A DNA stretch of 64,000 nt from Erpobdella octoculata (Eukaryota > Annelida > Clitellata > Hirudinida > Erpobdellidae). Below are positions 10,490-21,143 of the stretch, piece by piece. A model generated the notes under the pieces. It searched no databases, was not told the origin of the DNA, and worked only from the letters and a program-made list of their open reading frames with translations. A program made the position numbers and the translations under genes. Numbering within the stretch: position 1 is the first letter of the stretch; each line of letters opens with the position of its first letter. The stretch is taken from assembly GCA_963978895.1 (NCBI GenBank), contig OZ022247.1, positions 17,019,812-17,083,811 on the forward strand, given 5' to 3'.

Positions 10490-11500
10490 AGGTTTTTATT
10501 TGGCACTAGTCGTGCAACTACAAAGTTCAAACTTTAAATACTCATTCAGAAAAAGCTAGATTAAAAAAATATAAAATTTGGTCAATAACTTTTAATTAGT
10601 TTAAAAATTATTGAAGCAAAGCAATGAAATCACCTTAATTAGCATTTTACTTCCCTATGTTGTTAAATGTTGAGCTACAAAACTATAAATTCAGATACTT
10701 GTCCAAAATTATCTAAAGTTTCATCCTATGAAGTTTGGTTAAAAAATTCGCTTTCGTTTAAAAATTATTTACTTAAAACAAAGTACCGAAAGCTCCATTG
10801 ATACCGTACACTTTACAAAATATACGGTAGCTTAAATTTAACATTAAACGTTTAGCTACAACGTTAAAACTTAATAATCTTAAGAAACGTATTAAAAATT
10901 ATTATCATTTTTCGAATATCAAGTATGGTTAAAAATTTTCAATTGGTAAAAAAGATATTCACTGTACGGAATAAAAGTCTTTTTATCAATTAAACAGTTA
11001 ATGGATGAGCTATAAAACTACAGTTACAGATAACTGTCTTAAATTACTTTTTCTATTACTGCCTCAAATTTGGTTGAAAAATATTAATTGATTAAAATGT
11101 TATTGTCGAAAAATCGAGCCAAAAAACTGCACGAGTGCTAACCATTACTTAAATACCTTCCCCATGGCTGTAAACGTTGACCTTCAAAACTCAAATTTTT
11201 GACTTTTTTTACGAATTAGTTAAGGTTTTAACATGTAAAGTTTGGATGAAATATTTCAAGCGGTTTGGGCGTTATTCGTGAAAAACCGACGAAACGAAGC
11301 AAATATAGACCTAACCGTTTATGAAGTATCTTTATTTTGGCATTAATCATTGAGCTACAAGGTTGTAAATTTACATTTTTTTAAAATAGTAGCTATATTT
11401 TTAATGTATGAAATTTGGTGAGAAACTATCAAGCGGTTGAAAAGATATTCGAGAAAAGTAAATTATAAAACTTGAGTGTATCGAGAACTCATATTCGAGC
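10490..11500 (+). repeat. Degenerate satellite with period about 150-180 bp
   Basis: A GAGCTACAAAACT-like motif recurs near 10515, 10672, 10853, 11005, 11180 and 11352. It is followed each time by a variant of TGAAATTTGGTTAAAAA and AAGCGGTTNAAAAGATATTCG. Units are strongly diverged. The period is close to nucleosome length. Confidence 0.6.
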
Positions 11501-11842
11501 TTTGTGTCAGATGCTTCAGTATAGTGGTCTATGTGCCTTTTTTTACGAAACTCAAAAAATAATTAAAATAATTAAATTTATTTAGAATAATAGTAAATAA
11601 TACGTTTTTTTAAGTGGTTACTGAAAATTTCAGCTCTTTAACGCTTTTAATTCGGTTTATTATTCGAAAAATGTAAAATCGCGCAAATTTTTCAAAAGCT
11701 GAAAATTCAAAATTTTGACTTTCAAAAATTTTTTTTTTCGATCAATTCTTTTATGTTTGCCTATCTGAACATATTAAAGTGAAAACTGCATTTTAATTAA
11801 ACTCTCCGCACTCAGAACTACAATCTGTAATCCGAATAGGAT

Positions 11843-11873
<31 letters not shown>

Positions 11874-11877
11874 TCAC

Positions 11878-12990
11878 CAGTGTTGGAAAAAGTACTGTGT
11901 TTCAGTACTTAAGTAAAAGTACAAGTAACGCCTCAAAAAGTTACTTAAGTAAAAGTAAAAGTATTGGCTAAAAAATGTACTTAAGTAAAAGTAAAAAGTA
12001 ACAGCACTTTAAAGTTACTTTTAAAGTAAAAAGTAAAAGTTCCAGTGTTGGAAAAAGTACTGTGTTTCAGTACTTAAGTAAAAGTACAAGTAACGCCTCA
12101 AAAAGTTACTTAAGTAAAAGTAAAAGTATTGGCTAAAAAATGTACTTAAGTAAAAGTAAAAAGTAACAGCACTTTAAAGTTACTTTTAAAGTAAAAAGTA
12201 AAATTACTGAAGCCGCTTTTTGTAATGGTTATTCGTCAATCATCTAACTCTATTTTATCATAATTCCATCGTCTTTCAAACGCTACTGCATTGATAAAAC
12301 TGATAAACTAATTGGCAACACGCAAACTAATGAAAAAATTATATTTTTACGTGCCTTTTTGTCAATTTTTCGTATTTCGATACATGCGCTGGATGCACGC
12401 GTATCACGTGTTTCTTCAAGTTTGACGGAGAATTGTGGAATGCTAAACACATAATTACTTTACTTTAGGTTTGCCCAGCAAGCATGTGAACCTGAACGTT
12501 TTAGAAATCTGAACATTTTAACTAAATATGGCCATGGGCGTTCTTTATTAAGTTCATTGTTGTTACGTGCCTATCATCGCCACCACTGCTCACGTTCGCT
12601 CCTTTGGAAGATTCCATAGTTGGTAATCTCGAACAATCTATTGTACACCAAAAACAAGTATGACCGCGAAAATCTTAGCTCCACCCACAAGCTTCAATAC
12701 TACTAACTACTAACATAAAAGTAAAATGGGGTTCGAAAATGCATACGTTAATAATCATAGATAATTAATACAACATCGATTTAGACTTTATGTCGTTTTA
12801 TTAATTTTTTACAGTACTTTGTAACGGTTTGTCCTGGAAAAGTAACGAAGTAAAAGTAAGTCCGAAAATATTACTTCGTTACAAGTAAAAAGTACTGAAA
12901 ATAATCTGTACTCCGTTACAGGCAAAAAGTACGTCTGATGTACTTAAGTAAAGTAACGCGTTACTTTTACTTCGTTACCGAACAACACTG
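11878..12990. mobile_element. Non-autonomous hAT element, 1113 bp
   Basis: Termini CAGTGTTG and CAACACTG are inverted, and the element is flanked by a perfect 8-bp duplication AATATCAC (11870-11877 and 12991-12998). That combination defines hAT insertions. Subterminal regions are full of ACTTAAGTAAAAGTA motifs on both strands. The first 165 bp (11878-12042) are tandemly duplicated (12043-12207). No transposase is present. Confidence 0.92.
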
Positions 12991-13202
12991 AATATCACAA
13001 ACATGCATAGCTTTTCTCTATAATTTAAAACCACTATGTCTTATTGCCCTTCCATTATATAATCAACAAAACAATTTCTTTTTATACTTTAATGTTGTCT
13101 GCTCGCAAGAAACATTGGTTGTGTCTGAAAATGAAATGAGACTTAGCATACTTATTTCTCCTTGCTGCATTGCGTGCATTAAAGGCCCAAACATCAATTC
13201 AC

Positions 13203-13421
13203 TTTTTTTTCTTGTAATATTTAGCACATGCATTATCAAGACAACTCTTACTCAAAGGAAAGAATCGGTACTTGCAAAGACAGCCATTTATAGGTGCCTA
13301 CCCCTTTAGCAATGCGAGCAAACGCCTTGCTTAAAGGAGTTACGCTGGTGACGTCGCTAAGGCTCGAACCGACAACCTAAAGATCAACAGGCAAACGATT
13401 GTCCGGTATGCCACCAGCGCC
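13203..13421 (-). mobile_element. tRNA-derived SINE
   Basis: On the minus strand the head begins GGCGCTGGTGGCATACCGG (A-box-like) and contains GGTTCGAGCC (B-box) about 45 bases later. A body and a terminal A-run follow (T-run at 13203 on the plus strand). It matches the interrupted copy at 16902-18138. The acceptor stem does not close like a true tRNA, so it is a SINE and not a tRNA gene. Confidence 0.82.
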
Positions 13422-13422
13422 T

Positions 13423-14035
13423 CACATTTTTAAATACTTTTGCATTTACATATAACTATGAAATTTGTGTAAGTTGTAGTTCAATACCATGTGGTTATTA
13501 TACAAAAGAACTAAACAGTTCTAGGGCTTAATTAGAAAGTTATAATCCATCATAGCCTGCTTATCTTCTTGGTCCTGCAGATATGTTGCTTTGGGTGTGT
13601 AACAAGTGAAGCAAAAACAAAGTTTTATAAAAACACATTTTATATTTTTACACTATTCAAGTGATCATTTGACATCATGCGTGCATGTGTGTGTGTTACA
13701 TAAGCAACGAGCATATTAACATAGACAATGAATAAATAAATATCACAAATAATTATTTAATTAAATTTTGTCCAATCGATCCAAAAATTTGATAGAATGC
13801 ATTATTAATTAGTTTGGAGGTATGTTTAAATTTTGAAGTCTCTAGCTCATCGGGAAGTTAGTTTAAAATCGATTGCAAAATTTGACGACAGACAGACAGA
13901 GAAGTCAAGTTAGGTAAAAGTGTGTAAAAAACCCAAACATCGCATCAAATTAAGCTCAAATTTTTAAATACTCTGCATTTACATGTAACTATGAAATTTT
14001 AGTATGTTGTAGTTCAATACCAGTGGATATTATAT
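13423..14035 (+). repeat. Pair of 80-bp direct repeats around a 450-bp spacer
   Basis: A segment TTTTTAAATACT...GCATTTACAT...AACTATGAAATTT...GTTGTAGTTCAATACCA occurs at 13423-13503 and again at 13953-14035. The spacer is AT-rich with a GACAGACAGACAGAG patch and no ORF. The motif TATGAAATTTG also appears in the satellite at 16500-18250, which suggests relatedness. Confidence 0.65.
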
Positions 14036-15149
14036 TGCCAGTGAAAGTCAGTGCACTTTTTGTGATTGTGAGAGCACAAGAGGCTATATATCTATAGAGC
14101 TTTGCTGCTCATTATTCACAATAGAGTTATCCACGGATGGGGTCAACCCGCGGGGAGATTGGAAATTTGAGAAATTTGGGCATTCACTTTTTGGGTAGAA
14201 CACTTTCCCCGGAGTTAAAAATTTTTCAGAAGTTCTTTCCATCGATAGGACAACTTTCCCAGCCTTTAAAACCTTTTATGAAGAAAAAGATCAAATATTC
14301 GCAGTTTGCATACCCGGTATCTCCACCCCGAGAAAAGAGAAGAAAGGTATAGGTGGGCAGTAGTGTTGCATTGGTAACATTAAAGAAAGTTGATGACTAA
14401 GAGGGTAGAATTTTTCTTCCAAATAAGTCGATGATCTCGGGGAGAGGGAGAATTTCTTTCGAAAAAGTTGATGACAGGGGGATGCAATAGAATTTTCTTA
14501 AAAGTAAGTCGATTAGGTACTGAAAGAGGAGTAAAATCTAATCCTCTTTAATTTTTTTTTCTTAAAATTATCCGCCCATCAAGTGTCACCCAGGCGGACC
14601 GCCTTCCCCACCTAGCTCTTAATCGTTGAAAAACGCTTGAAGTATGTAAGAAAAAAAGGCCCCTTTGCTCTATCGGAAATTTTGGAGGAGAGATTTTGTA
14701 CCGATAACTTTTTTCTTTGTTTTCTTCAAGGTAAAACATTTCCTATAGGGCAGGGATGTCACTGCAGCAAAACCTTAGGAGTACATGTTGAAAAGGTCCC
14801 CACATTCTTAATTTTTTTCTCCAAATGCCATAGGTGAAGGAGAACTTTATGCGGTAGAGAAGCAAGTCTGGTCTCCCTGAGAAAATAATAGAAATCTAAT
14901 TTTTTAAAAACCCTTTTTTCATATTTCCTCCCGAAAAAAACTGATAACCGAGCAGGGTTTGTACTGTAGTCGCAGTACTTTAAACAAAAATTTCAGAAAC
15001 CATTTTGAATTTTCTTCCCAAAACTGATGACCAGGGGTATTACAAGGTACTTTTCCCAAATATTTTTCAAACCCTATTTTCATTTTCCTCCACTTGCCCA
15101 AAAATTAGTAACCCACTGCTCCCTCCCTTCGTCTCCTACATCTATGCAT
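14036..15149. other. Stretch with no recognised gene
   Basis: It contains several loose copies of AAAGTTGATGAC and GGGGAGA-type motifs that hint at an old degenerate repeat. Short ORFs here have no recognisable domain. Confidence 0.35.
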
Positions 15150-15440
15150 AATGCTGAACTTTAAGTACAGAAGAGACCGGGGTGACATGATCGAGACCTT
15201 TAAAATTCTTAAGGGTTTTTATGATAAAAATTGAGAGAATTAAAAACAAAGAGAACAAGAGGAAACTCCTTCAAACTAGTCGTTTTACAGGCACACAAAG
15301 ACATAAGAAAATACAGTTTTCCCTTGAGAGTGATTGGTTTATGGAACAATTTGACGGATGATGTATTTTGTACAGAAACAATGGATGATTTAAAAAAAAA
15401 ATTGGACAAGGTGTGGTTGACGAGGAGACATGTGTGGTGA
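15150..15440 (+). pseudogene. C-terminal fragment of a LINE reverse transcriptase
   Basis: The frame reads YRRDRGDMIETFKILKGFY and then, after a frameshift, TRGNSFKLVVLQAHKDIRKY and SFPLRVIGLWNNLTDD. These match the end of CR1-like ORF2 proteins; the intact LINE in this window has the equivalent RRSRGDLIEAYKIITG and SSRVVNIWNDLDDD. It is a 5'-truncated, frameshifted remnant of a related but different family. Confidence 0.75.
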
Positions 15441-16084
15441 TTGTGCAGCGGTTGATTGAAATTGAGAGGCAAGAAGGCAATGTGCATTACGCCTAATTCA
15501 ATTAATAAAAAAAGATCAGAAAGGCCTGCTGCAACCTCATGGAGGCAGGGCCACTTTAAAGTTAAAATGGCCCCATGAACCTTGTGGGGACCCACTTAAA
15601 CATCAGGGCCCAACTCAAACATTATGAAGCCCACTTAAATGTTAGGGGGTACACTAAAGTGTCAAAAGACCCACTTAAAAATGACTATCCCTTTCTGAAA
15701 TGACGTCACTGTCCCAAGATTAGAAATTTCTTGCTGTTGTTTAATTTTTCATCAAGAAGAAGACAGAATATTTCACAATATTGAATTTGCTTGTTATTTG
15801 ACGATAGAAATAATATGGGATGAAGGTGAATATTTCTTTTATTTTATTTAGATGAAGAAATCACTTAATTTGTAGTTGAAATTATTTGTATTGCTGCCGC
15901 GCACTGTAAATAGCCTTTTGTGCTATAATACAGTTTGCTCACTGATAATAACGAATGGCTATTGGCAGTGCTCAACTAGGCAGTCGCACAAAAATTTCAA
16001 AATTACAATTTTGAAAAAGAAATATATTTTTCAAAATTAAAATTTTGAAAAAAAAATTTCAGTTTGACGATCTTTAGTGTGGCG
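15441..16084. other. Non-coding stretch with CCCACTTAAA motifs
   Basis: 15590-15690 holds four loose copies of GACCCACTTAAA or similar. The rest is AT-rich with no gene seen. Confidence 0.4.
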
Positions 16085-16352
16085 TGAGTCAACAGACTTC
16101 TAGGCCACAAAATAAGTGCGTCTTGAGAGCCTCTCTGAACTGTTCGGTTGTGGAAGCGGTTGTGACCTTTGGTGGAAGACAATTCCAGATCGTTAGGCCG
16201 GCAACCGCAAAACTTCTGTCCCCAGCGCTCTTGAAAAGAAGTAAAGAATAAAAACTCGAATATGCAAAACATTTTAAAGAACAACTTATAATTGTTGAGT
16301 TATAATGATTTAAAAGTTGTGAATCCTTTAAAACTAATATCCAGGGTCCCAC
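16085..16352 (-). pseudogene. C-terminal fragment of an L2/CR1-type LINE ORF2
   Basis: On the minus strand the frame gives SAGDRSFAVAGLTIWNCLPP followed by a short acidic-basic end (REALKTHLFCGL). This is the hallmark C-terminus of L2/CR1 ORF2 proteins (GDRxFxVxxxxxWNxLPxxLR). Nothing upstream of it is recognisable, so it is a heavily 5'-truncated copy. Confidence 0.8.
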
Positions 16353-16993
16353 ATCATGTTAAATAAACTTAACTAGCTTCCCATGAGACAAATTTTATTA
16401 AATTTTTAAGTAAACAATCTGCTTCTTGCTTTCCCAGGGAACCAGTTTTTCCAACAACCTATAAGTTTAACTACTGACAAATTTTTATGTATGCATTTAC
16501 AAAAAAACTGAAACATTTATGTTTTGAATTTGTATGTTATCAGGTTAAATCAAATTATTGGATTTAATTAACTCATAATTAAAAAGTTATACGAAAGCAA
16601 ACTTTAACGTAATAAACTCGCAAAAGAAACTATGCGCCGGATCAATGTCGGACTTGCGAATTTTACTCTTCTTTTATATATCAATAACTTCTTTTAGAGC
16701 ATACTCACAGTTATGAAATTTGGATATGTTATAGATTAATGTTGATAATATATACCAAATGTAAGAAACGAGGGCCACCTAATAAAAAAGTTGCATGCAA
16801 ACAAAACAAAACGCACAAAGCAAGTACGCACAGGATCGACGTTGGACTTGTGAAATTTACTCGCATTTCAAATATCAATAACTTCTCTCAGAGCATACTT
16901 ATTTTTTTTTTACTGAGATTTAGCACAAACCTTTTTCAAGATAAGTCTTGCTCAAAGACGAGAAAGGGTCCTTGCAAAGGCAGCCATTTATAG

Positions 16994-18002
16994 TAAGGCT
17001 GTACCGATATGACTTTTTGCCGATACCGCGTATAGCTGATTATTAAAATTGCCGATACCGATTACGATGCCGATTATTTCATAATTACTATTTCTTTAGT
17101 GAAAATGCTTCATCCGAAACATACCGCCATAATACAAGCGCGTGTTTTCCTGCTTGCATTGCGTCTTAAAACACATGGTGTAAAAGACTATAAACTATAA
17201 TAAAAAAAAAAAAAAAATTCTGCTTGCATGCGCTAGCCGTGATAATTTCAACCAACGTTCACACAACCATAGAACAATAATTATTTATTAAAAATCCAGA
17301 AAATTTTGTCAAGTCATTCAATGTTGAAACTAATTATAGTATTGAAAAGAATAAAATAATAATCCAGTAGTTAATTCTAAACTAATAAAAATACAAAATG
17401 GATAAAAATTTATATTGAAGATAGCTACAGTTCAAGAGTTAATAAAATAATCAAAGCCAAGTTGAGGTAAGTTATATTTAAGTAATAATAACATTTCTCC
17501 CTTCTCGGCGAGCAACGATCCACGCCGATCCGAAAAAATTTCTCCAGCGCCTTTGAAGAGCTGCTCACTTGGCACGCTGGAAGCTGGTGCAGATAAATAG
17601 CGTCTAGCTAGCTTCGCTAAATAGGGATACTGAAACCTGTGAAGGTTCCACCAACTATACATGTCTTCCTCACGTGGCAACAGAGGGGCTGCCAGATAAA
17701 GCTCCAGCATGGCGTCAACCGCATCATCGCCTTGGGTAGTGGTAGTTTCATTTGCAGTTCCAACAGGTTCATCACAAGCCTCAGAAAACAAGTCCCAGAG
17801 GCGCGATGTAGATGGACCAGTGCCATTTGTTTCGGTTTCAATCTTTCTTTTTTTGGTCGGAGGCGGCTCTTGCTGTTCGGCAGACGCAACTTTGATACAT
17901 ACGCATAATCGGCGCCGATTATTTTTGCCGATAACCGATTATGCCGATATGTCAATAATCGGCGCCGATTATGCGTATGCCGATTAATCGGGCCCAGCCT
18001 TA
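16994..18002. mobile_element. hAT element, internally deleted, 1009 bp
   Basis: Ends TAAGGCTG and CAGCCTTA are inverted and flanked by the 8-bp duplication ATTTATAG (16986-16993 and 18003-18010). Copies of AATCGGCGCCGATTAT-like palindromes cluster near both ends. It carries only the C-terminal part of a transposase on the minus strand. Confidence 0.93.
17432..17791 (-). pseudogene. hAT transposase C-terminal dimerisation domain remnant
   Basis: The minus-strand frame gives WWNLHRFQYPYLAKLARRYL, then SAPASSVPSEQLFKGAGEIF and SDRRGSLLAEKGEMLLLLKYN. This is the hATC dimerisation signature (W...P.La.lAr..L..pass.pSEr.FS.ag.i...rR..L). The RNase-H catalytic core and BED finger are missing, so the element cannot move itself. 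It sits inside the TIRs of the element at 16994-18002, with its end near the left terminus. Confidence 0.88.
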
Positions 18003-18298
18003 ATTTATAGGCGCCTACCCTCTTAGCAATGCGAGTGAACTCCTTGCTTAAGGGAGTTACGCTGGTAACGCCAGTGAGGCTCGAACTGCCGACCTGACGA
18101 TCGACAGGTGAACGCTCTACCGCTCTGCCACCAGCGCCAGTTACATGAAATTTGAATATGTTATAGATTAATGTTGATAGAATATATATACCAAATGTAA
18201 GCAACGAGGGCCACCTAATAAAAACGTTGCATGCAAACAAAACATAACTATCTATGGCAATGCGGGCTAATCAGGGTCATGTTAAGGATTTAGGTAGT

Positions 18299-18641
18299 CT
18301 TCTAGTATAGCGTCCCGAACCGTTTACGCAAAACTATTATTTTAAACTTCCATAATATAATTTTTTATTTCTCTTCCTAAATTGTTTATTTCTATTCGAA
18401 GTGTGTTAAATTTTTATTTTCTTTATTCCTACTGTTCACTTCTATCGCTATTGACAAATAGATCTTCATCGGGAACTATATTAGCTTCGAGAGCAACTTT
18501 TAAATGTTCTAAAGTGCTATAAATTTTGGTTTTTTTAGTTATTTATGTTGTGATTAGTCTTTACTTATTTTTTAAATATCATTTATGTTGAAAAACCAGC
18601 CATTTTTCATCGAAATCAGTTCGGGACGCTATACTAGAACT
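18299..18641. mobile_element. MITE with 21-bp perfect terminal inverted repeats
   Basis: TTCTAGTATAGCGTCCCGAAC at the left is exactly inverted at the right end (GTTCGGGACGCTATACTAGAA). The interior is AT-rich and non-coding. I could not find a convincing target-site duplication, so the superfamily is open. Confidence 0.75.
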
Positions 18642-19571
18642 TTACCGTTCGATCACGTAGTTATACTAGTTATAGGTATTGTTGGAAACCTGCACATCTC
18701 CGGAATCCCTTTGTCCAGCTAATTATTTATTAAACCCCATTGGTCAGTTATAGACAACGAAGTAACGCTATTTCCCGAATCTTCGATACCGCGCTCAAGC
18801 CAAGCTGTACGACATCTTCACAAGCGCACAACAGCTCGTATTTTAGACCGTGCGACTGCCTATGCTTAACCACTCACTGTCAATAGCCTATAGCGTTATT
18901 TTACAGTGCGCGCACTGTCAATAGATTCAACGTTTACTTAAATTAAATAACCCTACCTTCGACCGGACTTAAAGACAAAATAGCGGAAATTACTTCTATA
19001 TTAAACGCTCTATAGAAAATAATTCACTTTTGCACTTAAGAAAAAGCAATTTCCAACCTTAAAAGAAGACATTCTGTAACAACGACAATCGGCGCAACAC
19101 CGACTTGTCTTTCAATGGCGACAATAAACACTTAAACACCGATTCGTGGTATGACCAAGAACATCGTTTTTAAAGACGGCCAAAACCGCGTTACCATGGT
19201 TATATAATAATTTTCAACGTTAACGCTAGCCTCTATGGAAAAATACTTCAGATATGTTCAGTTCAATCAGTTCATCTTACGGCAATAAATTAAACTAGAA
19301 GTTTCACATTATTTTACGAACCTAATTATTTTATAAATTGTAAAGATTAATAATTTTGTAAAGTTAAAGGTGATTCTATTTTTCGAAGGTGGAAATTTTT
19401 TGACTAGCAACGGATGCTAGTGCAGCGAGAGGCGTGGATTGAAGGCTGAGGGGGGCTATACGTCCCCTCCCAAGATTTTTCCACCAAATAGAAAAAATAT
19501 TTTGTCTAGATCACCCATAATTGAGTATTTAGATTAGTTGATAAAAACAGTTTTTATTATACCTTTGTGAA
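18642..19571. other. Stretch with no recognised gene
   Basis: Contains two copies of ACTGTCAATAG around a CAGTGCGCGCACTG palindrome near 18915. No ORF or element was identified. Confidence 0.35.
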
Positions 19572-19585
19572 CACATCCAGCGTTC

Positions 19586-19999
19586 AACTCACCGGGGCGG
19601 CCACCAGCTAGATGTTTTCATCTCGCGTTCCGGGGACCCGGTCTCGTCAACCAGAGTCGACCCACCATCTCTTATTTCTGACCATTCTCTTCTGGTGACG
19701 TATTTTAATAAAGTTACTCCCATTGGCAAAACTCCTGTCATAAAACGTGTCCAGCGGCGGCTCTGGAGGCAGTTCGACGTTGGGAGGTTCACTGACGATC
19801 TACTCCAGACTCCAGTCCAAATTGATCCTTGAGCCACCGAATGATGTGACTGAGTTATTCGACTGCTACCTGCTACAACGACACGTTGACAACTTCTCAA
19901 TATTCATGCACCGACGGTTACTGTGAGACTGTACGCCAGATCGACTGCTCCATGGTTCGATACAGAGTGTCATCTTGAGAAAGTGAAGACAAGGCGACT
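19586..19999 (+). pseudogene. LINE endonuclease C-terminus and linker
   Basis: The frame reads THRGGHQLDVFISRSGD and SLISDHSLLVTYFN, the LDxxI and SDHS motifs that close APE-type endonucleases. After stops it continues with RSTAPWFDTECHLEKVKTRR, the usual linker ahead of the RT (PWF..E...eKr..RRLe). The same reading continues at 21144 (RRLEKKYRK) across the inserted element. Confidence 0.8.
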
Positions 20000-21143
20000 C
20001 AGGCGCGGCGCTGGGCGGGGGGTCCAGGGGTCCGAACCCCCCCAGCTCCGACAGGTGTCACCCGTGGGATTTTTGTAAATCCAAAGACTTTTTTTACTGG
20101 GAGGGGAGGTACTTGAATCTCATTGGTTAATCACTGTATTTTTAACTGGTTTGAGACTGAGTTTAACTATTTTCAGTTTGCAGTCTTTCTTTTCTTTAAT
20201 TACTAAATTATTAAAGATACCAAAAAATACAGCAGACTAAAAATAGTCCAAAAATTTTTCGCCTGCGCGGGCTTTCTTTTTACCAATGCTTTTATTAACT
20301 CGTCGTCTCTGTTTCTCTGTCTGTCTGTTTCTCTGTCTGTTTCAAATCTTGCAATCAATTTTTGAGTCACTTCCTGATGATAGATTTTTTTCAAATTTTG
20401 CATACATGCTCAAAATAGAAGACAATGCAATATTCAATTATTAGTTTTACAATAAGTCAATTAATTTAGTTAATTTTAATTAATTTATATATATTTATGT
20501 ATATGTGTACGTGTGTGTGTTTATTATATTTTTTATCTAGGAATTTATGTATATGTGTTTGCAAAAAATTGATTGCAAAATTTGTGTTTTAATTACATAT
20601 AAAAGCATTAGGTTTTAAAAATTCGTTTTTAATTTACTTGTTTCTTTCTTCATTTTTCAAACTATGTTTTTGCTGCATGGAGTTTAAACTATATTATAGT
20701 GGTTATTCTTAAACATTCTATATAGTTTGATGATGATTCAATGTTTTTTGATGATAGTTCACTGTTTTTTTACAGTTAAGTACTTTATGATATTATTGAA
20801 TAATAATTTTATTAGCTTCGTTCGTTTTCTGAACTCTTACTTCGTGTTAGTTGAATAAATTTTAACTTTTGAAAAAACTAGTAATAACAACAAATACTTT
20901 TTACATTTTTATTTGAACTTTGCTTTGCCATAACAAACCTAGATAAACTAGAGAAAAACAGGACTAAATTGTGATCTGCTAGTGTAAATACTTCAGTATT
21001 TATTTCTTACATAGTTCTATTTCAGTTTTTAAAAAAATGAGCAAAGGACTATAAACTATATATATATATATATATATATATACTTCAACTTGTCTTTGGA
21101 CATTTTGGACCCTCCCAGAACAAAATTCCTGGCGCCGCCCCTG
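20000..21143. mobile_element. hAT-like (Tip100-type ends) non-autonomous element
   Basis: The left end CAGGCGCGGCGCTGG and right end CCTGGCGCCGCCCCTG are imperfect inverted repeats, flanked by a perfect 8-bp duplication AGGCGACT (19992-19999 and 21144-21151) of LINE sequence. Ends of the form CAGGGGCGG are common in Tip100-type hATs. The interior carries the fold-back motif GACTATTTTCAGTTTGCAGTC and a dispersed repeat, with no transposase. Confidence 0.9.
20281..20645 (+). repeat. Dispersed repeat copy 1 (also at 62053 and 62545)
   Basis: Begins ACCAATGCTTTTATTAACTC and includes TCTCTGTCTGTT repeats, TTGCAATCAATTTTTGAGTC and GCATACATGCTCAAAATAG. It ends in TTCGTTTTTAATTTACTTG. Two further copies lie in the AhR intron 2 region. 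Confidence 0.85.

Larger units (their letters stand above)
16902..18138 (-). mobile_element. tRNA-derived SINE interrupted by a hAT element
   Basis: The A-tail side is 16902-16993 and the tRNA-like head is 18003-18138 (minus-strand start GGCGCTGGTGGCAGAGCGGT, B-box AGTTCGAGCCT). The two halves align with the uninterrupted copy at 13203-13421 and join at ATTTATAG. Confidence 0.85.
16500..18250 (+). repeat. Degenerate tandem satellite, about 190-bp unit, split by nested insertions
   Basis: A unit containing ATGAAATTTGGATATGTTAT...GAGGGCCACCTAATAAAAA...GTTGCATGCAAACAAAAC is seen near 16500 (diverged), at 16630-16815, and at 16830-18250. The last copy is cut after CAGAGCATACTTA by a SINE that is itself cut by a hAT element. 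Confidence 0.78.

Noticed and set aside
13340..13421. tRNA genes at 13421 and 18138 (minus strand)
   Set aside because: A- and B-boxes are present, but the acceptor stem does not close and an A-tailed body follows; both are heads of SINEs.
17617..18240. 207-codon minus-strand ORF
   Set aside because: It runs across satellite, SINE and hAT boundaries, so it is a chance frame over nested repeats.
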